From Amycolatopsis sp. FBCC-B4732 (lineage in GTDB: Bacteria; Actinomycetota; Actinomycetes; Mycobacteriales; Pseudonocardiaceae), in the NCBI RefSeq assembly GCF_023008405.1, contig NZ_CP095376.1, positions 3,000,001-3,064,000 on the forward strand: DNA of 64,000 nt, given 5' to 3'. The notes under the pieces were generated by a model, which was not told the origin of the DNA, did not search any database, and saw nothing but the letters and a program-made list of their open reading frames with translations. Of this stretch, positions 29,230-37,970 are shown one piece after another (positions within the stretch are counted from its first letter, which is position 1; each line of letters opens with the position of its first letter). Both the position numbers and the translations under genes were made by a program.

Positions 29230-30273
29230 GTGGGATACGACGCGTTGCTGTGGCTTTCGTTCGGCGGTCCGGAAGGACCCGAGGACGTCATGCCGTTCCT
29301 CGAAAACGTCACCAGGGGCCGGGGTGTCCCGCGGGAGCGGCTCCTCGAGGTCGCCGAGCACTACCAGCACTTCGGTGGGGTTTCGCCGATCAACAGGCTG
29401 AACCGCGACGCGATGGCCGCGGTCGAGAAGCAGCTTTCGGCCGCCGGGCTGGACCTCCCGGTGCACTTCGGCAACCGCAACTGGCACCCGATGGTCGAGG
29501 ACACCCTCGCCGAGCTGACGGCGGCCGGGGCGAAGCGGGTCCTGGTGTTCCCCACGAGCGCGTACGGCGGCTATTCGGCGTGCCGCCAGTACGACGAGGA
29601 CATCGAACGCGCCCGCGCGGCGGTCGGCGACGGCGCGCCCGAACTGGTGAAGCTGCGCCAGTTCTTCGACCACCCGCTGTTCGTCTCGGCGGTCGCCGAC
29701 GGGGTGCGCGCGGCGCACGCGTCGCTCGGTGACGTCCCCGGCGTCCGCACGGTGTTCACCGCGCACTCGGTACCCGAAAGCGCGGACAAGGCGTCCGGAC
29801 CGCCCGCGGAAGGCGGCCGCCGGTACTCGCGGCAGATCGCCGAGGCGGCCCGGCTGGTGGCGGCCGAAGCGGGCATCGCCGAGTACGACGTCGTGTGGCA
29901 GTCGCGGTCCGGGCCGCCGCAGGTGCCGTGGCTGGAGCCGGACATCGTCGACCACATCGACGCGCTGCACGCCCAGGGGGTCCCCGGGGTCGTCGTCTCG
30001 CCGATCGGGTTCGTCTCCGATCATCTCGAGGTGATCTGGGACCTGGACAACGAGGCGGCCGAACGCGCGGCCGAGCACGGCATGGCCTTCGCCCGCGCGG
30101 CGACCGCGGGCGGCGACCCGCGCTTCGCCGAGCTGGTGGTCGAGCTGATCCGGGAACACACGAACGACGTGGCGCCGCGCAAGCTGTCGCCGTTCCCGGT
30201 GGGCGGCTGCACGGTCAACGGCGCGCCGTGCGCGATCGGCTGCTGCGAACCGGCGAAGCGCCCGGCTCGCTGA
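29230..30273 (+). CDS. hemH: Ferrochelatase / coproporphyrin ferrochelatase
   Basis: A 347-residue type I ferrochelatase inserting iron into the porphyrin (in actinobacteria, into coproporphyrin III; hence also called CpfC). Motifs: [31 protein letters not shown], the catalytic His in [25 protein letters not shown], and [16 protein letters not shown]. Cys in SACRQY and the C-terminal cysteines ([15 protein letters not shown]) fit the [2Fe-2S] cluster known from actinobacterial enzymes. GTG at 29230 is inferred; the ribosome site is weak. Overlaps the convergent GNAT gene by 59 bp. Confidence 0.94.
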   Translation: MGYDALLWLSFGGPEGPEDVMPFLENVTRGRGVPRERLLEVAEHYQHFGGVSPINRLNRDAMAAVEKQLSAAGLDLPVHFGNRNWHPMVEDTLAELTAAGAKRVLVFPTSAYGGYSACRQYDEDIERARAAVGDGAPELVKLRQFFDHPLFVSAVADGVRAAHASLGDVPGVRTVFTAHSVPESADKASGPPAEGGRRYSRQIAEAARLVAAEAGIAEYDVVWQSRSGPPQVPWLEPDIVDHIDALHAQGVPGVVVSPIGFVSDHLEVIWDLDNEAAERAAEHGMAFARAATAGGDPRFAELVVELIREHTNDVAPRKLSPFPVGGCTVNGAPCAIGCCEPAKRPAR

Positions 30274-30721
30274 GCCGGACCTGCATCAGGTGGGGTGAGC
30301 GCGCGAAGCCGTGGCGCTCGTAGGCCGGGATGGCGCGGGTCGACGAGTGCACGGTGACCCGCTCCAGACCCAGTTCCCCGGCCAAGCGCAGGGTCTCGCG
30401 GATCAGCAGGCCGCCGAGGCCGCCGTCACGGGCCTCGGGCACGACGTACACCGATTGGACGTCGCCGCACGCCCGTGAGAAGGCCGGCGGGGTGGGCACG
30501 CGCGCGGTGATCGCGAGGAACGCCATCCCGAGCACCTCGCCGTCCCGGACGAGGATCAGGCACCGGTGGGTGGCCGCGTTGTCCCGCGCCCATGCGGCGA
30601 ACTCCCGGACGAACCGGTCGCGGCCTGACGCGGGCAGCCCGTCCTGCTCCGCCACCCACCGCCACCGCAGCGCGGCGACGGCTTCGAACTCTTCGGGGCG
30701 GGCGAGACGGACCTCCGGCAT
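30215..30721 (-). CDS. GNAT-family N-acetyltransferase
   Basis: A 168-residue GNAT protein. The acetyl-CoA segment is [24 protein letters not shown] (Q/RxxGxG/A-like as RDGGLGG), followed by the family end [13 protein letters not shown]. Substrate unknown. Its 3' end overlaps hemH antisense by 59 bp; both stops are clean. It follows the 265-residue unknown gene by 6 bp in the same direction. Confidence 0.85.
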   Translation of the reverse strand: MPEVRLARPEEFEAVAALRWRWVAEQDGLPASGRDRFVREFAAWARDNAATHRCLILVRDGEVLGMAFLAITARVPTPPAFSRACGDVQSVYVVPEARDGGLGGLLIRETLRLAGELGLERVTVHSSTRAIPAYERHGFARSPHLMQVRLSEPGASPVRSSRSRTARR

Positions 30722-30727
30722 AACCGG

Positions 30728-31525
30728 TCAGGCTTCGCGGGCCGGTTGTTCGGCGAACACCCGCACAGCTTCGTTGACCGCGGCGCACCGGGCCGTGCGG
30801 ACCGCGTCCGACAGCGGCCGCAGCGCCTGGGCGCGCAACGTCGACGCCGAGGCCGACAATGCGCCGCCCGGGTCGTCCGTGGAAGCGACCACGAGGATCG
30901 CCGCGATCTCTTCGGCCCGCTGCAGCACCCGCAGGGCACGCCCGGGCGTGCCGGCCGGCCAGTCGACGTCCGGGCGGGAACGCAGGTGCGCCGACAGCTC
31001 CGCGCGCACGCCGGGCCGGTCCGAAGCCACGTCGAGCGACTGCAGGGCGCCCGCGCTGGCCCGGATCGCGTCGGTCAGCCCGTGCTCGGCCTCGGCCAGG
31101 CCGAAGTACTCGGGCCGGGCGGGCGAAGCCAGCGAGTAGACGGTCCACCGGACCAGGCCTTCGGCGATCGGCTCCGGCACCAGGCCGAAACCGAGGTCCG
31201 CGAGCACCACCGCGTCGCCGGCGCGCACCGCCGCGTCGGTGAACGGACCGCCGCCGCCGAGGCCGCGGACGTCGCCCGGGACCGGCAGGACGAGCTGGAG
31301 GGATTTCGCTCCCTGCGAACGCAGCGCCATCAGCAGCTGGACGGGGGTAGCGGCCCGGTTGAAGGCCAGCGGCAGCTGGAACGCCTCGGCGGCGGCCGTG
31401 TCGGCGGCCACGACATCGTGGGCTTCACCCCACGCGAGCAGGGCGTCGAGCACATCGTCGGACGCGGCGGCTCCGTTCAGCCACGCGCTGGACCACACCG
31501 CGAAAGTCGCACTGGGACGGCACAC
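30728..31525 (-). CDS. Conserved actinobacterial protein of unknown function
   Basis: A 265-residue soluble protein without recognised motifs, mainly helical and rich in Ala, Arg and Val. It seems to start at a GTG at 31525 (MCRPSATFAVWSSAWLNGAAASDD). It is divergent, by about 100 bp, from the AAA+ ATPase of the second MoxR/VWA-type module and is likely linked to it through the shared upstream region. I assign no function. Confidence 0.7.
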   Translation of the reverse strand: MCRPSATFAVWSSAWLNGAAASDDVLDALLAWGEAHDVVAADTAAAEAFQLPLAFNRAATPVQLLMALRSQGAKSLQLVLPVPGDVRGLGGGGPFTDAAVRAGDAVVLADLGFGLVPEPIAEGLVRWTVYSLASPARPEYFGLAEAEHGLTDAIRASAGALQSLDVASDRPGVRAELSAHLRSRPDVDWPAGTPGRALRVLQRAEEIAAILVVASTDDPGGALSASASTLRAQALRPLSDAVRTARCAAVNEAVRVFAEQPAREA

Positions 31526-31625
31526 GACGCCCTATTTTACCGGCTCCGCCCGAACCGGCAGAGCGCGCCCACGCTGGAGTCGCTCCACATCGACGCACCG
31601 CCGATCCGGCAGTAGCGTCGAGCGG

Positions 31626-33023
31626 GTGAACGCTGTTCCAAACGCTCTTCCCCGCACCGCCGGGGCCCTGCGCGCGGCCGGGTACGAGCCGCGCCCGATC
31701 GCGCGAGAGATCCACGACAACCTGCTGACCGCCCTCAAGAACGGCGAGGACGCCTGGCCCGGCATCGTCGGGTTCTCGCGCACCGTGCTGCCGCAGCTCG
31801 AACGCGCGCTGCTGGCCGGCCACGACGTCGTCCTGCTCGGCGAGCGCGGGCAGGGCAAGACCCGCCTGCTGCGCACCCTCGCCGGCCTGCTCGACGAGTG
31901 GACGCCCGTCATCGAAGGCGCCGAGCTGGGCGAACACCCGCTCCAGCCGATCACCCCCGCGTCCCTGCGCCGGGCCGCCGAGCTCGGCGACGACCTACCG
32001 GTGGCCTGGCGCCACCGCTCCGAGCGCTACACCGAAAAGCTCGCCACGCCCGACACCTCAGTCGGCGACCTGATCGGCGACGTCGACCCGGTCAAGGTCG
32101 CCGAAGGCCGCAGCCTGGGCGACCCCGAGACCATCCACTTCGGCCTGGTCCCGCGCGCCCACCGCGGCATCGTCGCCATCAACGAGCTGCCCGACCTCGC
32201 CGAGCGCATCCAGGTCGCGCTGCTCAACGTGATGGAGGAGCGCGACATCCAGGTCCGCGGCTACACGCTGCGGCTGCCGCTGGACGTCCTGCTCGTCGCC
32301 ACCGCGAACCCCGAGGACTACACCAACCGCGGCCGGATCATCACCCCGCTCAAGGACCGCTTCGGCGCCGAAATCCGCACCCACTACCCCCTGGACGTGG
32401 AGTCCGAGATCGCGGTGGTCAAGCAGGAGGCCAACCTCGTCGCGGAAGTCGGCGAGCCGCTGCTCGAGGTGCTGGCCCGGTTCGTCCGGAACCTGCGCGA
32501 GTCGACGGTGATCGACCAGCGCTCCGGCGTCTCGGCGCGGTTCGCCGTCGCCGCGGCGGAGACCGTGGCTGCGGCGGCCCTGCGGCGCGCGGCGCTGACC
32601 GGCGAAGAGCCGGCCGTGGCGCGGCCGGTCGACCTCGACGCCGTCCCGTCCGTGCTGCGGGGCAAGATCGAGTTCGAGCCGGGCGAGGAGGGCCGCGAGG
32701 TCGAGCACCTCGTGCACCTGATGCGCCGCGCGGTCGCCGAGACCGCGCGTGGGCGCTTCGCCGGGCTCGACCTGCGTCCGCTGGCCGACGCCGTCGAGGA
32801 CGGCCACCTGGTCGCCACCGGCGAGCGCGTCCCGGCCAAGGACGTCCTCGCCGCGCTGCCGGAACTGCCGGTGCTGCACGAGGTCGCCCAGCGGGCCGGC
32901 GTCGGCGCCGACGAACCCGCCGGACGGATCGCGGCGGCCGTCGAACTCGCCCTCGAATCGCTGTTCCTGGCCCGGCGGCTCGCCAAGGACTCCGACGACG
33001 CGACGACCGTCTACGGCCGATGA
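31626..33023 (+). CDS. AAA+ ATPase, magnesium-chelatase/MoxR-like
   Basis: A 465-residue AAA+ ATPase similar to M. tuberculosis Rv0958 and to BchI-type ATPases. Walker A: LLGERGQGKTRLLRTL (about residue 75); Walker B region with GIVAINELPDL; sensor 1 LLVATANPEDYTNRGRI, then PLKDRFGAEI with the arginine. The long C-terminal helical part is normal for this group. GTG at 31626. Its TGA overlaps the ATG of the VWA gene by 4 bp, forming a two-gene module in which the ATPase probably remodels the VWA protein. Confidence 0.9.
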   Translation: MNAVPNALPRTAGALRAAGYEPRPIAREIHDNLLTALKNGEDAWPGIVGFSRTVLPQLERALLAGHDVVLLGERGQGKTRLLRTLAGLLDEWTPVIEGAELGEHPLQPITPASLRRAAELGDDLPVAWRHRSERYTEKLATPDTSVGDLIGDVDPVKVAEGRSLGDPETIHFGLVPRAHRGIVAINELPDLAERIQVALLNVMEERDIQVRGYTLRLPLDVLLVATANPEDYTNRGRIITPLKDRFGAEIRTHYPLDVESEIAVVKQEANLVAEVGEPLLEVLARFVRNLRESTVIDQRSGVSARFAVAAAETVAAAALRRAALTGEEPAVARPVDLDAVPSVLRGKIEFEPGEEGREVEHLVHLMRRAVAETARGRFAGLDLRPLADAVEDGHLVATGERVPAKDVLAALPELPVLHEVAQRAGVGADEPAGRIAAAVELALESLFLARRLAKDSDDATTVYGR

Positions 33024-34984
33024 CCGCGGTCCCGCTCCCCGACGGCTACTCCTACGGCCCGTGGCACGACGGGCCGGACCCGCTCGCGCCGCCGGCCGAC
33101 CTGCGCGACGCGCTCGACGAGATCGGCCGCGACGTGATGGCCGGGGCGTCGCCGCGGTCCGCGCTGGAGGAACTGCTCCGGCGCGGCACCGAGCGCACGT
33201 CCGGCCTGGACGAGCTGACTCGGCGGCTCTGGCAGCGCCGGTCGCAGATCCAGCGCCGCAACAACCTGGACGGCACCCTGCAGGAGGTTCAGCGCCTCCT
33301 GCAGGAGGCCCTCGACGCCGAACGCCGGGACCTGTTCCCGGACCCGGACGACGACGCCCGCTTCCGCGAGGCCCAGCTGGACGCGCTCCCGCCGGGCACC
33401 GCGGCGGCGGTCAACGAGCTGGCGAACTACGACTGGCGCTCGGAGCAGGGCCGCGAGAACTACCAGCAGATCCGTGACCTGCTCGGCCAGGAGCTGATGG
33501 AGTCGCGGTTCCAGGGCATGAAGCAGGCGCTGCAGAACGCCGGGCCCGAGGACGTCGAGCGGATCAACGAGATGCTCGCCGACCTCAACGACCTGCTCGC
33601 CGCGCACGCCCAGGGCGCCGACGACATCCAGCAGCGCTTCGACGGCTTCATGGCGAAGCACGGCGAGTTCTTCCCGGAGAACCCGCGCAACGTCGAAGAG
33701 CTGATCGACGCGCTGGCCGAGCGGTCCGCGGCCGCCCAGCGGATGCTGAACTCGATGTCGGCCGAGCAGCGGGCCGAGCTCGCCGAGCTGACCCAGCAGG
33801 CGTTCGGCGACCCGCGGCTGGCGCAGCAGCTGTCCCAGCTGGACTCCCAGCTGCGCGCGGCGCGCCCGGGCGAGGACTGGACGGGCTCGGAGCGCTTCCG
33901 CGGCAAGAACCCGCTGGGCATGGGCGAAGGCGCGCAGGCGATGGCCGACCTGGCGGAGCTGGACGCGCTGGCCGAGCAGCTGGGCCAGTCGTACCCCGGT
34001 GCGAGCCTGGACGACGTCGACCTGGAGGCGCTCGAACGCCAGCTCGGCAAGGACGCCGGGGTCGACGCCCGCCGGCTGTCCGAACTGGAGCGTGAGCTGC
34101 GCCGCCAGGGCCTGTTCGAACGGGCCGCCGACGGCACGCTCCGGTTGTCGCCCAAGGCGTTGCGGCGCCTGGGCGAGACGGCGTTGTCCGACGTCGTGAA
34201 CGCGTTGCGCGGCAAGACGGGCGACCGCGATACCGAGTCGGCGGGCGCGGCGGGCGAACCGACCGGCGCGTCGCGGCCGTGGCGGTTCGGGGACATGCAG
34301 CCGTGGGACGTCCCCCGCACCATCCGCAACGCCGTGCTGCGCTCGGTTTCGGTGGGGGAGCGCCAGGTCCGCCTGGACGTCGAGGACGTCGAGGTGGTGG
34401 AGACCGAGCACCGGTCGCGGGCGGCGGTCGCGCTGCTGGTCGACACGTCGTGGTCGATGGTGCAGGAAGGTCGCTGGCTGCCGATGAAGCGCACGGCGCT
34501 GGCACTGCACCAGCTGATCAGCACGCGCTTCCGCAACGACGCGCTGCAGCTGATCACGTTCGGCCGCTACGCGATGCCGGTGGAGCTGCCGGAGCTGATC
34601 GGCCTGGAGGGCGCGTGGGAGCAGGGCACGAACGCCCACCACGGCCTCCTGCTGGCCGGGCAGCACCTGCGCCGCCACCCGGACGCGCAGCCGGTGGTGC
34701 TGATGGTCACCGACGGCGAGCCGACCGCGCACCTGGAACCGGACGGCGAGGCGGTCTTCGACTACCCGCCCCAGGACCGGACGCTCCACAAGACACTGTC
34801 CGAAGTGGACCGGCTGGCGAAGCTGGGCGCGTCGATTTCGGTGTTCCGGCTCGGGGACGACCCGAGGCTGACGTCGTTCGTGGACCTGATCGCGCGGAGG
34901 TCGGGTGGCCGCGTGGTGGCCCCGGACCTCGACGGCCTCGGCGCGGCGGTGGTGGGGGACTACCTGCGGACGCGGCGCCGCTGA
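33020..34984 (+). CDS. VWA-domain protein partner of the AAA+ ATPase
   Basis: A 654-residue cytoplasmic protein related to M. tuberculosis Rv0959. Residues 1 to about 430 are helical and rich in Glu, Leu, Gln and Arg (long coiled-coil-like). The C-terminal VWA domain has the MIDAS motif LLVDTSWSMVQEG, the Thr in GTNAHHG and VTDGEPTAHLE. Translationally coupled to the ATPase through ATGA. In the BchI/BchD analogy the VWA protein is the partner subunit; no chelatase substrate gene is present, so a chelatase role is not implied. Ends at a 23-bp stem hairpin. Confidence 0.9.
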   Translation: MTAVPLPDGYSYGPWHDGPDPLAPPADLRDALDEIGRDVMAGASPRSALEELLRRGTERTSGLDELTRRLWQRRSQIQRRNNLDGTLQEVQRLLQEALDAERRDLFPDPDDDARFREAQLDALPPGTAAAVNELANYDWRSEQGRENYQQIRDLLGQELMESRFQGMKQALQNAGPEDVERINEMLADLNDLLAAHAQGADDIQQRFDGFMAKHGEFFPENPRNVEELIDALAERSAAAQRMLNSMSAEQRAELAELTQQAFGDPRLAQQLSQLDSQLRAARPGEDWTGSERFRGKNPLGMGEGAQAMADLAELDALAEQLGQSYPGASLDDVDLEALERQLGKDAGVDARRLSELERELRRQGLFERAADGTLRLSPKALRRLGETALSDVVNALRGKTGDRDTESAGAAGEPTGASRPWRFGDMQPWDVPRTIRNAVLRSVSVGERQVRLDVEDVEVVETEHRSRAAVALLVDTSWSMVQEGRWLPMKRTALALHQLISTRFRNDALQLITFGRYAMPVELPELIGLEGAWEQGTNAHHGLLLAGQHLRRHPDAQPVVLMVTDGEPTAHLEPDGEAVFDYPPQDRTLHKTLSEVDRLAKLGASISVFRLGDDPRLTSFVDLIARRSGGRVVAPDLDGLGAAVVGDYLRTRRR

Positions 34985-34991
34985 GGTTCGG

Positions 34992-35039
34992 GCCCACCGG
35001 CCGGCCGCACCTCGACCGAGGTGCGGCCGGCCGGTGGGC
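34992..35039 (+). terminator. Terminator after the AAA+/VWA pair
   Basis: A perfect 23-bp inverted repeat (34992-35014 with 35017-35039). It lies 7 bp after the VWA stop. The decayed insertion sequence begins at its right arm, sharing the last two bases with a 9-bp direct repeat. Confidence 0.75.
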
Positions 35040-35699
35040 TAGGCGCGTGTCTGACAAAAGTTTCGGCTGGTGGCTGGGATGCTGCTGGTCGTGTCGCGGT
35101 TTTAGTTGCTCTCGGATGCCCAGTGGGCGTTGATCGAGAATCTTCTTCCGGTCCGTACCGGTAAGCGCAGGCGTCCGTTTTCCGATGCGCGGGCGATGGT
35201 CGAAGAATCATCTACCGCTATCGGTGCTGGATCGCCTGGCGCGACGTGCCGGCGGTGTTCGGTCCGTGGCAGACGATCTGGACCTGGCATCGCCGGATGG
35301 CCGGCGACGGAACCTGGGACACCGTCCTGCGGCGCCTGCTCACCGACGCCGACGCCGACGGCATGGTCGACTGGTCGGTGTCGGTGGATTCCACGATCGT
35401 CCGAGCGCATCAGCACGCCACCAACATCACCCGTCCCACAGGGGCTGGGTCGAACTACACGGATCTGCTGACCGAGCCGCCTGAGCATGCGATCGGCCGT
35501 TCCCGCGGCGGGCGTCCACCCGCCTCGACTCGGTCGACTGCCGAGGGCGCGATGTGATCCAACGACGGTTCAACTTGCTCAAACAGTGGCGCGGGGTGGC
35601 CACTCGCTACGACAAGCTCGCCATCGTCTATCGGTCAGCGGTCGTCCTCCACGCCGTGGTCACCTGGACAAAGGCACTGTCAGACCTTCCCTAGGCGCG
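35039..35699 (+). mobile_element. Decayed IS5-like insertion sequence
   Basis: The fragment is flanked by a 9-bp direct repeat (CTAGGCGCG at 35039-35047 and 35691-35699). Near both ends lies an inverted GTCTGACA (35049-35056; its complement TGTCAGAC about 35678-35685), a likely part of the terminal inverted repeats. The body is about 640 bp, shorter than a complete IS5-family element, because the central part of the transposase is deleted. The right repeat contains the stop codon of the leftward NB-ARC gene. Confidence 0.8.
35104..35695 (+). pseudogene. IS5-family transposase remnant
   Basis: Three reading segments make up one broken transposase. The N-terminus (LLSDAQWALIENLLPVRTG) ends near 35205, where a missing base in GTCGAAG-AATCATC shifts the frame. 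The middle (IIYRYRCWIAWRDVPAVFG up to SVDSTIVRAHQHAT, containing the first catalytic Asp) runs to about 35507. The remaining DDE residues are deleted, with SRGG joined to a downstream GRPP site and another shift. The C-terminus VIQRRFNLLKQWRGVATRYD ends at 35695. A programmed frameshift at the first break is possible in some IS5 subgroups, but the central deletion makes the gene nonfunctional. Confidence 0.85.
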
Positions 35700-37013
35700 T
35701 CGATGACGGCCGGTGCCCGTCCGGTCCTCGCTCGCCCGGCTCAGTGTCCGGGCCGCGCGGGCCGTGTCCTCGTGGCCCCTCGGCAGGTACGCCTCGTGGT
35801 CGGCCAGCACCTCCCGGCCGAGTGCGCGAGCCTGCCTGTGCGCGCCCTCGGCCGTCAGCAGGTCGACCGACCGGCGCCGCAGCCGCAGGACCGTGCCCAG
35901 CCGAGGACCCGCCTCCGCCGACGGCAGGGCGCGGAAGTGGCGCCACAACGCGGCGGCGTGGCCGGTCAGGTCCGCCGTCTCCTCCGCCGCCACCACGGCG
36001 AACGCCCGGTCCAGAGCCGCGGCCATCCGGTCTTCCGCGTGCAGCCGGCCCAGGATCGCGCGGCGGGTCAAGCGGTGCATCGTCACGACCTCGCCGCTGG
36101 TGTCGAACTCCGTGAGGGACGCCGACGCCAGACCGGCCAGCGCCGCGTCCACCGCCACCGGGTCCGGGCCCACCCGGTGCACCAGCGCCCGCCGGACGCC
36201 CGGCGATCCCAGCACGGCGAGGAGTTCCGCGACGACCGACGCCCGGCCGTCCCGGGCCGCCACCGCTCGCAACGCCGCGATCGTGGTGTCCTCGACGCAC
36301 GGGGAGTGGTCTTCGCCCGGGTCCCGCTCCAGCGGCGGGGTGCGCGGCAGCCGGTCGAGGTACTCCTCGAAGCCCGACGTCCGGATCACGCCGCCCGCCT
36401 GGGCCAGCGCCAGCGGCAGGCCGCCGAGTTCCCGTGCGACTTCGGCCGGGGCGGCGTCCCGGCCCGATCGCGCACGGAGGAAGCCGACCGCTTCGGGCTC
36501 GTCGAACGCGGGCACCGGCAGCGTGGGGCCGAGGACTTCGAAGTCCGGCACCGTCGTCGTCACGAGGACGCGGGCGCGGGCGGGCAGCCAGCGGTTGAGC
36601 GCGTCCGGGTCGGTCGCGCCGTCGAAGACGACGAGCGCGTCGTCGAGATCGTCGAGCCACGCCAGACCCTCGCGGGCAGCCGCTTCGGCGTCGGGACCAC
36701 TGGCCAGCGCCGCGAAGGCACGCGCGGGGTCCTCGGCCGGCACCCAGACCACGGGCGAGCGGCCGGCCCGGACGTAGGCGGCGGCGAGGTGCGTCTTGCC
36801 CGCCCCGCCGCGGCCGAGCAGGACGCAGAACCGGCCGTCCCGGAACGTCGAGTCGATCTTCGCCAGCAGCGTGCCGCGCGCCACAGCGGAGACCGGTTCG
36901 GCGGGAACGGCGCCGGACACGAACCGGGGGCGAGGACGGCGCAGCCGCAGCACCACCGCCGTGACCAGCGCGAGCACGACGATCGCGCCGCCTGCGACGA
37001 TCACGGTGCTCAT
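35691..37013 (-). CDS. Membrane-anchored NB-ARC (STAND) ATPase
   Basis: A 440-residue protein. Residues 4-22 are a hydrophobic anchor followed by RLRRPRPR, so the ATPase faces the cytoplasm. The NB-ARC region has Walker A LLGRGGAGKTHLAA (about 66-80), Walker B DALVVFDGATD, the sensor ARVLVTTTVPD, ELGGLPLALAQAGG and the MHD-like VTMHRLTRRAIL. The C-terminal 100 residues are helical with a degenerate TPR-like end. It is similar in plan to the STAND protein at 17292, but has neither its N-terminal effector nor the long repeat array. Its stop codon lies within the direct repeat flanking the decayed IS. Confidence 0.8.
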   Translation of the reverse strand: MSTVIVAGGAIVVLALVTAVVLRLRRPRPRFVSGAVPAEPVSAVARGTLLAKIDSTFRDGRFCVLLGRGGAGKTHLAAAYVRAGRSPVVWVPAEDPARAFAALASGPDAEAAAREGLAWLDDLDDALVVFDGATDPDALNRWLPARARVLVTTTVPDFEVLGPTLPVPAFDEPEAVGFLRARSGRDAAPAEVARELGGLPLALAQAGGVIRTSGFEEYLDRLPRTPPLERDPGEDHSPCVEDTTIAALRAVAARDGRASVVAELLAVLGSPGVRRALVHRVGPDPVAVDAALAGLASASLTEFDTSGEVVTMHRLTRRAILGRLHAEDRMAAALDRAFAVVAAEETADLTGHAAALWRHFRALPSAEAGPRLGTVLRLRRRSVDLLTAEGAHRQARALGREVLADHEAYLPRGHEDTARAARTLSRASEDRTGTGRHRRA

Positions 37014-37066
37014 CCGGCCAGGCTAACCGCGCGAGCCGCGTGACGAAGGTTGAGGAAGGGTGATGC

Positions 37067-37088
37067 TTGACCCTCACGTCACGTCAGG
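37067..37088 (+). promoter_or_regulatory. MerR-type promoter/operator of the TipA-like gene
   Basis: A TTGACC -35 box (37067-37072) is followed directly by a 17-bp palindrome, CCTCACGTCACGTCAGG at 37072-37088, with a single mismatch pair. A dyad between -35 and -10 is the standard MerR-family arrangement. The -10 element is weak. Confidence 0.6.
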
Positions 37089-37141
37089 CAGCACGGTGGT
37101 CTTCGCAAGGGCCGAACGGCCACCGAAAGAGGAGGGGAACG

Positions 37142-37903
37142 ATGGGGCATCCGGTGGGCAAGGTCGCCGCACTGGCCGGGATCACCGTCCGCACGCTGCA
37201 CCACTACGACGAGATCGGCCTGCTCAGCCCGAGCGGGCGGACCGCGGCGGGGTACCGCAGCTATGCCGACGACGACCTCGACCGGCTGCAGCGCATCCTG
37301 TTCTACCGGGAGCTCGGCTTTCCCCTCGAGACGATCGCGACCCTCGTCGACGACCCGGGCACCGACGCCGAAGCGCACCTCAAGCGGCAGCGCGAGCTGC
37401 TGGTGGCGCGGATCGGCGAGCTCGGGCGGATGGTCGCGGCCGTCGACCGCGTGATGGAGGCGAGAGCCATGGGCAGCGCGTTGACGCCCGAGGAGAAGTT
37501 CGAAGTGTTCGGCGGGTTCCGCGAACCGGACGGCTACGCGGAAGAAGCCGCCCGCCGCTGGGCGCACACCCCCGAGTGGCGGGGTGCCGCCACCCCGTCC
37601 AAGGAGGACCTGGCGGCCGGGGAGGCCGCCCGCAAGGACTGGGTGGCGCGGCTCGGCGCCGTCCTGGACGCCGGGGCCGCGCCGGACAGCCCCGAAGCCG
37701 GGGAGCTGGCCGAGGCACACCGGGAGATGCTGTCCCGCGTGATGGGCGAGTGCTCCTACGAGACGCAGCGGCGGATCGGTGTGCTGTACACCACCGAGCC
37801 GGCGCAGCTGGAGTTCCTGGTCCGGGCCGACGAGCAGCGTCCCGGCGTGGGCGCGTTCGTCCGCGACGCCATCGAAGCGAACGCGGCCCGCCGGGAGGAA
37901 TGA
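37142..37903 (+). CDS. MerR-family regulator with TipAS-like C-terminal domain
   Basis: A 253-residue regulator of the TipAL type. The N-terminal MerR HTH reads [24 protein letters not shown], followed by [16 protein letters not shown] and a dimerisation helix to about residue 110. The C-terminal domain (about 115-253: [28 protein letters not shown]) matches the TipAS antibiotic-recognition domain, which in Streptomyces binds thiopeptides. It lacks an adjacent efflux gene. ATG at 37142 has a strong GAGGAGGGG site; it probably autoregulates. Confidence 0.9.
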   Translation: MGHPVGKVAALAGITVRTLHHYDEIGLLSPSGRTAAGYRSYADDDLDRLQRILFYRELGFPLETIATLVDDPGTDAEAHLKRQRELLVARIGELGRMVAAVDRVMEARAMGSALTPEEKFEVFGGFREPDGYAEEAARRWAHTPEWRGAATPSKEDLAAGEAARKDWVARLGAVLDAGAAPDSPEAGELAEAHREMLSRVMGECSYETQRRIGVLYTTEPAQLEFLVRADEQRPGVGAFVRDAIEANAARREE

Positions 37904-37970
37904 CTCCGCCAGGTGGGGGAGGAGTCCCACCGGACGGGAGGGGGTGCGGGGCAGCGCTTACAGTCGAGGT

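Noticed and set aside
31626..34984. Magnesium or cobalt chelatase
   Set aside because: The ATPase and VWA subunits resemble BchI/BchD-type proteins, but there is no large catalytic chelatase subunit and no porphyrin or corrin gene next to them; hemH lies apart.
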